A stretch of DNA of 64,000 nucleotides from Brachycybe producta (GCA_036925085.1 JAUPFP010000002.1:10419821-10483820), one strand, 5' to 3'. Positions 10,576 to 22,147 are shown, counted from the stretch's first letter. Made by a program: numbers and translations. The notes: a model not told the origin generated them from the letters alone.

Positions 10576-11225
10576 AGAAGATGGTTAAAATAAGATTAAA
10601 TTCTCATAATCCCATTTACATTGACCAGAGAACAGTTCGCGGCACCAAAAAGGAGGAGACGGAGGAGGAAAAGACAAGAGAAAAAACACAAGCAGCCACT
10701 GGTTATGTTTAGCAACAAACTTAACTTGACTCTAATCTGTCTGTTTGGGGTGTGTGTGAATGGATGTAAACAGCTCTGTTGTAAGTTAAGTGCGAAAAAA
10801 ACACATGTGTGTCTAAGTGTCATTGAGCTGAGATTAGAAACCACGGACACACCAGATTTCAAACAGGAAGTTAACCTGATATCCCCCCCCCCTCAATAGA
10901 AGACACAATCAATCTGTTAACTAATGGGGGGGGAAATTTATTGGATATTCATAACAGAAGAAGAAGGGAACCCTTTCAATTGTTTTCTTTTCAATACAAA
11001 TTCATAATGACATCTCATCAATCATACCTCCTCTCACCATAATATACAATATTTACTATAAGCCAAGCCAACTCAAGATTACTTGGTTGGATTATTTAAA
11101 TTTTTAGATGCATCCGATTCTTCTGATTGGTTGTTGCCATCTGCCAAAACGTGTTCTCCCATTAGAGACATGTTCCTTATGTTGGTTTTTCAGACTTAGT
11201 TTTTCAAGCAACAAAATTCAAGTTT

Positions 11226-11415
11226 GTTAGAAACTAGAATTGTAGACGATTAATTATAATTAAAATTAAAAAAAATATATATTCTTAACGATATATTTTA
11301 AAATAAACCTTTTTTATGACAAATTGAAATTAATCTATTTTTAAAGTTCATGAAAATACTTTTAATATGGTTTATGAACAGTTGATTATTATGTCTTTCA
11401 GAAGTGGTTAGAAAG
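11226..11415. mobile_element. Family C fragment
   Basis: GTTAGAAACTAGAATTGTAG start and TAACGATATATTTTAAAATAAAC. Strongly diverged; right end unclear. Confidence 0.45.
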
Positions 11416-11417
11416 TG

Positions 11418-12036
11418 TTTTAGAAACTAGAAAGGTAACTCTATCACTTAAATACGGAGCTCTGTAGAGGACATGCGTTTATTTTATTATTTTACAATAT
11501 CCGTATATACAGATTCTGAATCCGGATATACAATTTACAAATCCGTATATACGAATTTTGAATCTGCATATACGGATTGTGGGGTTTGTATATAGAGACT
11601 CGTTAAATTGTTTGTTTGGGAGGGGTCTGGGGGCGCAGCCCCCAGGTATTCCATCAGAACATCTGGGGCTGTTCCCCTAGGAGGCCCCAACAAACAATTT
11701 AATGAAAGCATATATACAAATCCACAATCCGTATAATACAGATTCAAAATTCGTATATACGGATTTGTAAATTGTATATCCCGATTCAGAATCTGTATAT
11801 ACGGATTGTAAAATAATAAAATAAACGTATGTCCTCTACAGGGCTCCGTATTTGAAGGGTATTTTCATGTTTATATCTTTCAAAATAAACTTTTTAGAGA
11901 CAAAAAATAAAAAAATGTTATCTGTTTAAAGTTGGTTAACTTTCCAACTCACATAAAAAGCTCATTTTGAAAGATATCAAACGTTTTAAGTGATTGAGCT
12001 ACTGTAGCTACCTTTCTAGTTTCTTAAGTTTCTTCT
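11418..12036. mobile_element. Family C foldback interrupted by a TA-flanked palindrome
   Basis: TTTTAGAAACTAGAAAGGTA at the left, the arm resumes as GGGTATTTTCATGTTTATATC after 11850, and the right arm ends ACCTTTCTAGTTTCTTAAG. Confidence 0.75.
11455..11848. mobile_element. 394-bp perfect-end palindrome nested in family C, TA duplication
   Basis: Flanked by TA on each side (11453-11454, 11849-11850). Ends CGGAGCTCTGTAGAGGACAT and its complement ATGTCCTCTACAGGGCTCCG, followed by CGTTTATTTTATTATTTTAC in both arms and tandem ATCCGTATATACRGATT motifs. The centre is a GC-rich hairpin around CTGGGGGCGCAGCCCCCAG. TA duplication suggests the Tc1/mariner group. Confidence 0.82.
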
Positions 12037-13832
12037 TCATTTTGCACCACCCGTGAAAGATTAAATAATGAAACTTCGAGAGAAAGAGAGAGAGAAAGAG
12101 AGGTGTATTTTACACTTTTAAATCACCACACATTCATTTACTAATCTAGTTTCTAATAAAGTTTGTTGCGTTTATTTTTCGGTAAATCTTTATTATTAAA
12201 CTTTACTGATGAACCCCGCCCACCAGGAAAATAGGCTCCTCCTTCCTCATTGAAATTAAAGCTCAGTAATATTGTGTTGACAAATATATTGTAGACATAA
12301 TAACAGTTAACTGTTTTCATGTTTATGACCAAAATATAACCCCCCTCCCCCTCTCTTGCCTTATTACTTAAATTGTTGGCCATAAAAGTGGTGTTTTACT
12401 GACCATTTTTGGTTGTGTTTACTTCCGTGTTCATTCTCTCTCTCTCTCTCTCATATCAATTCATATTTATTACAATATTCAGGTAACTACTCCCCCACCC
12501 ACCCCTTCTGTCCACTATTGCCCTCCAATATTGACGAAACCTATTTTTTGATGATTGGTAATAAAATATTTCATCTTATCATAAGTTCCATATTATTAAT
12601 CAGCAATGTGTATCCCACTAGCAACTTTTAATGAAACTTTGATGCAATAAAACTTGCAATGTGACAATGCAACTTCGATTTTCGCCGGATTCGAATGTCC
12701 GATTCCTAATTTTTACTCTTCTAATTTCTAACTAATACACTTTCAGTTTCTTCTTCTGAAATGCAGAATGGTCCTCCCCTCCTCATATTATGATAGTTGT
12801 TATCATCAAAAGATTTAAGACACCAAAAAAAAAGGGGGGGGGGGGATTCAGAAACAACTGATTATCCCCTTCCCCTGTTTTTTTTTTAAATTCTTACCCC
12901 CAATTGACCCCACCCCCTCGGTCAAACATTAATTTTTCTTACCGACGCCTTAAAGTTGTTTCATTTATAGTCTCGGTACCAGAAAACAATAAATCACGAC
13001 AACTATCTGACAATTTATTAGGATGGGAGAATTTTTACAGGTAAATTGATTGGACCTCCTTCCTTTCACCCCTCTGGCAGGAGGGAGGGGAGAGAGAGAA
13101 CTCACCCTACCCTTAACTTAAAATAGTAAATAAGAAACGAAACTATCACGTCTATGTAACACGTGGTCAAAATTAATATTCCAAAGGACGTGTTGTTTTT
13201 AAAAGGAGGGGTGTAGTGGGGGGGGGGGTTAAGATGTCAACAGATTTCATGCATAATTCAATGGGCCCATTGTTTTCATTTGATATTATATATCCATCAA
13301 CCAATCATATTATAAAGTTATTCATGAACACACAGTCACACTTTACCCCTCGTTCCTCACCTCAATCCATTATAATATAGACAACTTGTGTTAAAAAGAA
13401 GAAAGTGTCATATCTAATTTATTAAGCACATTTCCCACCTCTTACGACATATATCACCCTTTATGTCACATTGTGTGTGTGTGTGTGTGTGGCATTGTGA
13501 CATATTGAACAAGTTACAAAGGAAGAGTGGGAGAAAAGGGTGCATACTTTGAGGTGATGACCTCACGGGTTGACCTTTCTCTTTTCAGTATTTGTATCCT
13601 TGTAATAAGAATGTGTCACAACTTAGAAAGTGTTGAGCTGCAAGTGCTGTTACTTTTCTCTTCTTGAAATGGATTCAGTTACTAGTCTAGTGTCTAAAAC
13701 ACTTTCCAGTTTCTGTCTTGAAAGTTGTTTTTGGAAACGCAAAAGTAGCCATGGTTCTAGAATGTAGTGACGTTTTCACATGTCACACACGTCTTCAGAA
13801 TTGCTGGGGGAAAATAGAACTAGAAGTACTCT
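12037..13832. other. Intronic filler, simple repeats
   Basis: (GA)n near 12078-12102, (CT)n at 12437-12452, a (GT)n tract at 13470-13491 and poly-G runs. No exon recognised. Confidence 0.5.
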
Positions 13833-14150
13833 GTGAGGGCCTATGGCAGAGGACATAAGTCCAAGTGCAACATAAAAGCACTGTCATACATCAGCACCAT
13901 ACATGCACATATATTAAAAACAAAATTAATATACAATTATCAATCCCACAAAACAAAATTATTTCCATTCACTGCTTCCTCAGGAAGAAAATTCCATTTT
14001 CTTATAACTAGGAGAAAAAAGGACCAGTAATATGAATTGGTCCTAGCAAAAATCTTCCAAATTTTCCTGAAGTGGTCTTCCCTTTTCATAGATATAGTGC
14101 TTTATGCACATCAAGGTGTCAATCACCACATGTAATTTTTTTCAATTTCA
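13833..14150 (-). pseudogene. Non-LTR retrotransposon 3' fragment (reverse-transcriptase C-terminus), decayed
   Basis: The minus strand, read across frameshifts, gives an ARTNSYYWSFF-like motif, then a WNFLPEE-like motif. This matches the conserved ending of jockey/CR1-type LINE proteins (SFFPRTIREWNSLP). It aligns throughout with the copy at 41652-42007, including the noncoding tail with CACATATATTAAAAACAAAAT. Only the extreme 3' end survives, as is usual for 5'-truncated LINE insertions. Confidence 0.7.
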
Positions 14151-14394
14151 AACTTATCTCTGGTCTGTGATGTGCTAAACTACGCCATTGCAGCACTGAC
14201 AGCGGCATCTCAGTGACACTATGGGACTATGCCTGCCACAAACAAAAATGGCGGCCTTACACTGACTGAACCATTCAAACTGAGTGTGACAGAGTGGGGA
14301 TTCCATTCACTTGCAGCAATACTCAAGATATGGTCCAACGATTTCATTCTTTTCAAATTGTCATATACTGTAAACGTTTATTTTTTTTGTTATT

Positions 14395-14560
14395 CTAGTT
14401 TCTAACACATTTTTGTAATTCTTTCACTTTTTTATTTTCTGACATTTTTATTGTGATTTTTTTTGTTCTGTTCTAGAATCTAAGAATTTTCGTGACTTTT
14501 TTTTTCTAGTTTCTAACAGAATTTCGTGATTCTTTTACTTTTCTAGTTTCTAAAGATATA
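14395..14560 (+). repeat. Tandem TTCTAGTTTCTAA motifs
   Basis: Four copies of TCTAGTTTCTAA (or TCTAGAATCTAA) about 50 bases apart, with CTTTTTTATTTTCTGACAT-like spacers. Looks like a local amplification of the family C end. Confidence 0.5.
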
Positions 14561-14862
14561 CTGTACAAATGATCAATAGCGGCAATGGTACCGTACGATA
14601 AATGGGCAAGTAGACTTTTAGCCTCTGACCAGTCTTTTATTTTGACTGGAAAAATGCAAAAAAAAGCTGGCTATAAAAATTTACCTCAGGAGAGCACTTT
14701 CTAGTATCTTACAATCTCTTGATACACTTTTAACCCCTCTCTTATCAATGAAAACATACCCATGAAATAGAAGAATGTTTAACCTCATAAAAAAAATCAT
14801 TAAATCAACAAATGTATCCATTCACACACATTACACACTTAAACACAGAACCCATTAAATTA

Positions 14863-15069
14863 ACAGGCATTTAGAAATCGGGACGAACACTAGTTGGCTC
14901 CGCCCTTTTTATGACGACTGGCAACTTTCTAATTGGTTGGTTATGTAGTCTGACGACACATGCTCCGCCCTTTTCAACGTCAAAATACACAACAAACCAA
15001 TTAGAAGTTGCCGATCGTCATAAAAAGGGCGGAGCCAACTTCTGTATGTCCCGATTTCTAATTGCCTGT
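14863..15069. mobile_element. Family A MITE, copy 3
   Basis: ACAGGCATTTAGAAATCGGG to TTTCTAATTGCCTGT. No clear target duplication. Only 92 bp from copy 4. Confidence 0.85.
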
Positions 15070-15161
15070 GAAAAAATGGGATCACATCATGCACTGCTGT
15101 CCGTACGCGTTGCCGTCGCGTTCTGTAAAAACATGCCGTGGTGTATTATAGACAGCGTGAG

Positions 15162-15366
15162 ACAGGCAATTAGAAAACGGGATGAACAGAAGTTGGCTCT
15201 TCCCTTTTTATGACGAACGCAACTTCTAATTGGTTGGTTATGTAGTCTGACGTCACATGCTCCGCCCTTTTCAACGTCAGACTACATAAACAGCCAATTA
15301 GAAGTTGCCGGTCGTCATAACAAGGACAGCGCCAACTGAAGTTCTCCCCGATTTCTAACTGCCTGT
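15162..15366. mobile_element. Family A MITE, copy 4
   Basis: ACAGGCAATTAGAAAACGGG to TTTCTAACTGCCTGT, with the same interior order (GGTTATGTAGTCTGACG, GCTCCGCCCTTTTCAACG). Confidence 0.85.
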
Positions 15367-15975
15367 CTTCTACTCCTCCATATTTGTCCTATTGAGACAC
15401 ACTCAACTGAACAACATTTTACAAGTTGTTTATGTTTTTATTAGAAAAATACTAACGGAATTTCTTATTATAAAGTTGAGTGCGAGATAAATAAAAGAAT
15501 GTTTCAGAGAGAAAAAAAAAAAACGTTATCCATCAAAGTGTTTTAGAAAAAAAAAATGTCTGGCTCTGTTTTTGTTTTGAAAAGTGAAATTCTCAAATTA
15601 TATCTTATCATCTGGACTCAGGATGTGGTGGGTTTTAGTTTTTTTTAAAAAAAAGTTGCCACTGAAAACCAACCATTTAAAAATAAATAACACAGACACC
15701 CACAAAATTCGCTTTTAAAAATTAATGCAAATTTTATCAATAAACAAACAACAACCCCTCGAATTACGGTATTTTTAAAATTTCTTAAAAAATGTTAATA
15801 ACAACATCCTGTAAAAATAAGTGTTGTCTTCTTATCCGAAAACAAATTTCAGATTAGAAGGAATTTAGAAAGAGAGGAGTTGGGGGCAAGATTCCCTCAA
15901 AAGTGTGCTAAAGAGAGCACACTTCCTCCACCTACTCCTCCCTCATTTGTTGTAACTCCAATGACTCATTACTGG
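15367..15975. other. Intronic filler
   Basis: AT-rich with poly-A runs. No feature recognised. Confidence 0.5.
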
Positions 15976-16262
15976 AGCTCGGATTTTTATGCAAAATATC
16001 AAAGCAAATGTTTCTCAATCTGTGGCTCAAGGGTCAAAATTGTGAAGTAATATATTAATACCGCGCGTTTAGATCAACTAATAATTATATTTTTTTTCAA
16101 TAAAAACACCTGGTTAGAGGCTAGAACTCTTTGTCAACTTACTGATAGTAATCAGACACATCTAGTCTCTAATCAGCCTTTTTGATTAGAAAAAAAAAGA
16201 TAGCATAAGCCTAATTGCAGTTGCTCTAGTGATAATAATGATTACTTCACAATTACCACTTC
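15976..16262. mobile_element. Family D foldback (GCTCGGATTTTTATGCAA end), copy 1
   Basis: Left arm GGATTTTTATGCAAAATATC, AATGTTTCTCAATCTGTGGC. Inner arms CTGGTTAGAGGCTAGAACTC / TAGTCTCTAATCAGCC. The right end is cut near the start of family A copy 5. Confidence 0.7.
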
Positions 16263-16267
16263 GGATT

Positions 16268-16473
16268 ACAGGCAATTAGAAATCGGGAAGAACTTCAGTT
16301 GGCTCCGCCCTTTTTATGACGACTGGCAACTTCTAATTGGTAAGTTATGTAGTCTGACGTCACATGCTCCGCCCTTTTCAACGTCGAACCACACAACAAA
16401 CCAATTAGAAGTTGCCGATCGTCATAAAAAGGGCGGAGCCAACTTATGTTCGCCCCGATTTCTACATGCCTGT
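16268..16473. mobile_element. Family A MITE, copy 5
   Basis: ACAGGCAATTAGAAATCGGG to TTTCTACATGCCTGT. 65 bp from copy 6. Confidence 0.85.
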
Positions 16474-16538
16474 ATTAAATTATTATTAAACTTGGACCGA
16501 GAGACATGTTTTTAAAATAAAAAGAAGTCCTCCTCCTG

Positions 16539-16745
16539 ATAGGCATTTTAGAAATCGGGAAGAACTTCAGTTGGCTCCGCCCTTTTTATTACGACTGGCA
16601 ACTATTAATTGGTTGGTTATGTAGTATGACGTCACATGCTCCGCCCTTTTCAACGTCGAACCACACAACAAACCAATTAGAAGTTGCCAGTCGTCATAAC
16701 AAGGGTGGAGCCAACTGAAGTTCTTCTCGATTTCTAATTGCTTGT
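16539..16745. mobile_element. Family A MITE, copy 6
   Basis: ATAGGCATTTTAGAAATCGG to TTTCTAATTGCTTGT. Terminal bases diverged. Confidence 0.83.
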
Positions 16746-17343
16746 CTTTGGATCGGGCAATAATATTCACTTCGTGAATTTCAACCTGAATCACGTGATC
16801 ATCAACCTCATTAATAAGTTAAATATTATAAATTATTATAATATTCATGAAGTTGTAAAAAAAAGAAGAAGAGATTTGTCAAAATGGTTTTTTTCTAAAT
16901 GACTAAAACGATGGCCTAAAATTTCGAATTTATAATTGGAAAAACACCTGCATTTTATTATTTTAGCGTTTTCTAAATAAGATTAACTAACCACGTTTCT
17001 AGTTTAATGCGGGGAACCAATAATAAAATTTTAAGTCTTGTTTTACCGGTCGTCGTCGGTCGTTTCTTTTTATCTTGATGAAATCAAGAGTAAAAATTTT
17101 GAATTTTCAACTTTTTTTTTCTTTCAATTTTAGAACTTTTTTTTTTATAAATTTTTAATCTCAAATTTAGAAAAAATTCTGTCAGGTCACGGATGGTTTT
17201 TTTTTATAAATTGTAACCCGTTCCACTTTTTTATTTTTGTGTATAAATACAATTTTAATATTGATTTAACGAGACAGAAAATAAGATTTAACTTCTGAAT
17301 CGATTATAGTTCATAATACAGGGTGTCTCAACTCACATTGTTA

Positions 17344-17647
17344 TACCTAGTACCACACCTGATAATTTAAAGACATTTAAATAATAAACGTGTTCTGCAG
17401 AGCTCTGTGAAGGACAAACAAACAATATGTCGAATTCAATTTATTCAGTTAATAATCTGAAAATATTGAGTTAATACTTAAATATAAAATATATTAACTA
17501 TTGACAAAATATTGATTTAATATTTTAATTTCAAATATTAATAATAAAGTCAATTTTTATTTGGTTCATGTCCTTAACTGGATTCCGTATAATTCACCTA
17601 AACACATTTAATTTGAACTCATTTAACTCATGGATGTACAAGGTATT
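17344..17647 (+). mobile_element. Family B MITE, copy 2 (left half of an inverted dimer)
   Basis: TACCTAGTACCACACCTG start, TGGATGTACAAGGTATTA end, same internal landmarks as copy 1. Confidence 0.8.
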
Positions 17648-17895
17648 AGGTGAATTTTACGGAATCCAGTTAAGGACATGAACACCAAATAAAAATGGAC
17701 TTTATTATTAATATTTTAAATTGAAATACTAAATCAATAGTTTATATATTATATTTTAGTATTAACTCAATATTTTCAGATTAATTAACTGAATAAATTG
17801 AATTCGACTTATTGTTTGTTTGCCCTTCACAGGGCTCTGTAGAACGCGTTTATTATTTAAATGCATTTAAATTATCCGGTGTGTACTAGGTATTA
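17648..17895 (-). mobile_element. Family B MITE, inverted truncated copy abutting copy 2
   Basis: Begins directly at GGTGAATTTTACGGAATCC, lacking the outer 45 bases of the usual end, and runs to TCCGGTGTGTACTAGGTATTA. Together with copy 2 it makes a 550-bp head-to-head palindrome. Confidence 0.8.
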
Positions 17896-18189
17896 GTTAT
17901 AAAGTGAAGTTAATTCAACTCAAAAGAGAAATGATTTTGAAAATAATTTTCAAAGTTTGTTAGAAACTAGAAAAATTAAAGAATATGTAGGCCTGTACAT
18001 AATTTAATGACAATATTTTTAAAAATGTTTCAAAATTATGAAGGAATACTAAAATTAATTAATACAGTTGGGTCTTTTACTAATTACCGGAAGAAGCTAA
18101 TTTTAAAAGATTATCAGCCTGAAATAATTAATTTTCTAGCATACAAATGAATTTCATCCAAAAACAAAAAAAGCACTTATTCTTAGTTC

Positions 18190-18480
18190 TGACGAGCAAA
18201 TACATTTTTAAAAGTTGCAAGCGAGCTTTCTCACTCAATGATCGTCTGGTGAGTACCAGTTAGCGAGCAAGCAAACATTCGCTCGCTCGTGTTCAAATTA
18301 TTGTATTTTTGAAATGCTTGTGCAGATTACAGTGCTCGAGTGCTCGCTGTAAACAATAGATCAACTGCGAACAAAAACATATTCGCTCTGATGTGGCTGC
18401 AAGGTGAGCATTTGAAGGAAATACGAGCATGCATCAACGAACACAAGCAGATGTTTGTTCTTGCTCACTCTTTTTAGTGG
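18190..18480. repeat. GCGAGC-rich foldback
   Basis: Left part contains CTGACGAGCAAATA, GCGAGCAAGCAAAC and CGCTCGCTCG; right part contains GAGTGCTCGCTGT, GCGAACAAAAACATATTCGC and GTTCTTGCTCAC. Imperfect inverted arms. Confidence 0.5.
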
Positions 18481-18577
18481 AATACCCAGCGAAAGACACA
18501 GAATAATCACAGTTCGATCACATCTTCAATCAATACTTTTGTATCCGATTGTAATTTGGTTGTATGAACTTATTAAA

Positions 18578-18751
18578 ATGGCAGATGGTGGCCATGACAG
18601 GAGAGGACAACAGCAGCTGAGAGAAAGAGAGGAAGGAGAACATCCCTTTATATTGAGAACAGTTGACCACCTGCTCAAACAAAGAACGAATTGCAACCTT
18701 TTGTCATGTTTGTGTTTGTGTCTCAAGAATTATTATTATGTTAGAAAATGA
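18578..18751 (+). CDS. Possible short coding segment, 57 codons, unidentified
   Basis: An ATG in good context (AAAATGGCA) opens a 57-codon frame starting MADGGHDRRGQQQLRE, richer in GC and charged residues than its surroundings. No splice donor or homolog is evident, and the tail decays into low-complexity Cys/Leu. It lies upstream of nothing obvious and opposite to the host gene. It may be chance or an old transposon remnant. Confidence 0.15.
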   Translation: MADGGHDRRGQQQLREREEGEHPFILRTVDHLLKQRTNCNLLSCLCLCLKNYYYVRK

Positions 18752-19144
18752 AGGAGAAAAAAAAATCTCTTTTTTGCAGACTAGAACACGAAAAAAATGT
18801 ATAAAAGATGTGTTAAAGTTTTTTTTTCTCTGTGTATATATATATACAAATGGCTGCCACCTGTTTATTTTAACAAAGGAGTGAGCGAGCCGACCCGTTC
18901 AGAATAGAACACAATGGTGTTAAAAGCAGCGCCATACACGTACACATACACAAAAAAACACAACCAAACTCAAGAGGACACAACAAGCTACCACCCACTG
19001 CCATAAAGGGGGGAGGGCGCCACATCACCTCCCCCCCCCCCTTTTACCTAAGTTACCTTCTTCTTATATAGGGAGAGGGGGGAGGGAAGGTCACGAATTC
19101 ATAAAAGAATAAAAGAAGCACGCTTCTGCATCTTTTGTAACAAT

Positions 19145-19154
19145 AGGTGGCGCT
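19145..19154 (+). promoter_or_regulatory. CTCF-like core motif AGGTGGCGCT
   Basis: Exact match to AGRTGGCGCY, which resembles the conserved animal CTCF binding core. Not inside a recognised repeat. Confidence 0.35.
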
Positions 19155-19552
19155 TAAATAGAATTGTTATCAACTTATCACCATATTTGGTTGACATTTT
19201 AATTTTTATGCAAGTCTTAACATTGAGGTCATGTTCATTGAGTAGAAAATTAAAGCTAAAAAAAGATTCCTATCAGGCACACGCAGCATTTTATGCAATG
19301 AGCGAGTCAGACACTTTGCCTTTGGCGCAAAAAAAAAAGCTCAGGTAGCGGAAATACGCGCACAAAATAAATAGAATGGGTTATACCTAGAAGGACCTGT
19401 TACCTCAGGAAGATCATAAAACGACTCTCGGAAGTTGTACATGTGCAACTCTATGAGACTCAAGTTGCTCAAGTTGCATGTCAAATAAAACTTTCAAGTT
19501 GCATGTCTCAATGCAAGTTTTAGCCCATGGAAGTTTAATGTATCCGGACCTT

Positions 19553-19892
19553 TGAACTCGTTTAACTTTTTTTTTTATCCGCGTTTTACTAGGTTTTCAC
19601 TCTGGATATTCACAGTAAAACGCGGATACAAAGTAAAATGGCTTGCAATACCGAACACTCTGCTGTGAATCTTGGTGAATCTTAGTGAATCTCGTATATG
19701 ATTTTCTTCAATGTCATTTCCATTGAGTATTTCTAGAATTTCTATTTTGTATCCCTGTTTCGAGGGTTCAAATTGAAGATCAAGTACTAACTTTCCATCA
19801 TTGATTTGTATCGTTGCTATTTTGCCCAGTAAAAGTGACATTTGTTTTGTAATTTCATCAGATTTATGTCGCAAATTAAGAGTTCTGCACAT
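19553..19892 (-). pseudogene. Duplicated coding-like fragment, copy 1 (unidentified 105-residue open frame)
   Basis: Minus-strand frame of 105 codons from 19892 to 19575. About 250 bp of it is repeated at 20645-20868, and both copies keep the same reading (EPSKQGYKIEILEILNG and DIEENHIRDS) with mostly conservative changes. Its 3' end carries a hairpin TATCCGCGTTTTACT / AGTAAAACGCGGATA. Upstream residues MCRTLNLRHKSDEITKQ look helical. Not a family I recognise; most likely part of a mobile element's protein. Confidence 0.4.
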
Positions 19893-20337
19893 GGCTATAA
19901 TATCAATGTATGTAGATGACTGTATATTTCTCTTTTGTAAAGTTATTTAATTTGTAACATTGGTAATCACAAATGAGGACCTCAGAGGGGTTTTTTTTTG
20001 TGTGTGTAAACACAAGCAAATTCTAGTGTGTCGCGTTGAGGTCAAGTTAAATTATATTAAAATAATAGATCTATTATTGTAAAGCAAAGAAAAGACAAAG
20101 AGAAATGCCTTGATAATTGTTTAAATTAAACAATGGAAGTGAGAAACGTAAAAAAAAAAAGAGGTGAGCTTGAAATCTGAAACAACGAGACACATGAACC
20201 ACAAAAATCTGTAGCAAATTTCTAAGCTTAGCTTTATTTAAACTTAGCTTCTTTGCAATGGTTTGAAAGTGTAAATGGCCTCCTCTCGAACTTTAATTAG
20301 TCTCTCTTTCAGGTGAAAAATGAAGAGAAAGTTGAAC

Positions 20338-20527
20338 GTGTTTTAGATACTAGAAAGGTAGCTCAATCATTTAATAGGTATTTATTTACATGTTGAGATA
20401 TTTTAAAATAAACTTTATATGGCAGTTTGAAAATGCAGACAATATTTTTTAAAAAGTTTATTTTGAAAGATATCAACATGATAATATCCTTAAGTGATTG
20501 AGTTACCCTTCTAGTTTCTAAAATACG
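20338..20527. mobile_element. Family C foldback
   Basis: TTTTAGATACTAGAAAGGTAG to ACCCTTCTAGTTTCTAAAATA, with internal TTTGAAAGATATCAACATG. Confidence 0.75.
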
Positions 20528-20644
20528 TTCTAGTTTCTCTCTTAATTTAGCTCCTAAAAGACAGAGAATAATCAAGAGTTCTAAAATCAGCTTGTTCATA
20601 CAATGTACAACTTAAGCAAAATTCCAACAAGAAAACTTATCCCT

Positions 20645-20982
20645 TGAACTCGTTTAACTTTTTTATCCGCGTTTTACTTGGTTTTCCTCAGTAAAACGCG
20701 GATAAAAAGTAAAATGGCTTGCAATACCGAACACTCTGCTGTAAATCTTGGTGAATCTCGTATATGATTTTCTTCAATGTCGTCTCCATTGAGTATTTCT
20801 AGTATTTCTATTTTGTATCCCTGTTTCGAGGGTTCAAGTTGAAGATCAAGTACTAACTTTCCATCATTTTGTATCTTAAAATATTGTCTTTTTTTAAAGG
20901 AACTTTTAAAGGAGGAGGAGAAGCAAACCCACAAATAGAACTTCCAAAGAAAAAAAGATGGAAGAATTTCGTTCTCTTTCAA
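20645..20982 (-). pseudogene. Duplicated coding-like fragment, copy 2
   Basis: Matches copy 1 from TTGAACTCGTTTAAC through the hairpin and the conserved EPSKQGYKIEILEILNG block, then diverges at about 20869 into unrelated sequence. It lacks the N-terminal part of copy 1. Confidence 0.4.
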
Positions 20983-21796
20983 AGCAGAAGAAGAAGAAGA
21001 AGGAGGAGGTGGAGGAGGCTAAAAAGGTATTCATTCCCATAATTCTCAAGACACATTTCCTGACTTTGTGTTTTGTAAGTAAACGCAAATTTCCTTAAGG
21101 AATGTATTAGCTTCAGGCTTGTTGAGTAAAAGACAAAACCCATAAATTAATGTCAAATTTAGTTTCAAAAAAGTCTTAGTTAACTCTCAGAGGTTTTCTA
21201 TAGGTTCTGTCTATATTTGTGTCTGAGAGTAACTATATAGGTTTTTTTTTTTTGACTGCTCTCAGGAGAGAATTTTGAGAGTTTGTTCGAGGGGAGGGAG
21301 TTGTTTTGTCTTGTCAAAATTAACGAAAGTTACATGGACTTCACTCAAGAGAAAGTTTTACTTTATAATAAGAGGAAGTAGCCATTGCCAAAATATTTGG
21401 TACACTTTGAAGATTGGGGGGTTTGATTGTGTAGTTTGAGCTAATTTACTCTTGAAATTATCCTCTCACCTGTCATTAATGTGTATCTACCCTCCATTAT
21501 AAAAAAAATGAGAGGGACGAAAGTGGGGGTAAATATGATGGAATATCAACATCCAGGGGTTGAAAAGTGGGGGAGGGGGAATAAATATCATGTCCATGAC
21601 GTGTTCTTCTTGTAAAATACAACATTTTAAAGGTATTTTTTAGACATAAAAGTTATGCTTCATAATTTTAAACATGAGGTCAGTTATTAAAAAAAAATGT
21701 CTACTTCAAATAATATATGAATTCCCTCCCCCCCCCCTTTCACTTGTAGGTAGGTGTTTTTCATATCAGATCATGGAGGCTAGAGATGGAGGCTAG

Positions 21797-22147
21797 TTAT
21801 ACCTCGTTTCCACTGGAAAACAAAATTAACTGCAGTTTAAATAGTTAACCACAGTTAATTATCTAAACAAATGTGGTTTACAGTAACCATGGTTAAATTT
21901 TCTAAACAATGAAATTGAACTAAATTGACACAATGTGGTTAACCACGTTAGTGAATGGTTAAATACGTCACTTCCTGTGTCCAAACCAAATTTAGCCTAC
22001 AAACAACATGGCGGATAGTGAAAGCACTCACATTTTTGAATTTTTGACTTCACAAAATGCAAAATTGTTTAGGAATTGCAGAAAACTGCAGTTAACTACA
22101 GCATTACTTATGTAACTGCAGTTAATTTTTGTAGTGGAAACAAGGTT
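21797..22147. mobile_element. Family G/F foldback (TTTCCACTGG ends, GGTTAA-rich)
   Basis: Ends TACCTCGTTTCCACTGG and GTAGTGGAAACAAGGTTATA. Inner arms share TTAACTGCAGTT and many AACCATGGTTAA-like motifs. The centre carries GTCACTTCCTGTGT and ACATGGCGGATAGTGA, also found at 53.5 kb. Confidence 0.7.

Noticed and set aside
10087-10593. 168-codon plus-strand open frame
   Set aside because: It begins inside a family A MITE and runs through low-complexity DNA into a poly-G tract; no domain and no coding composition.
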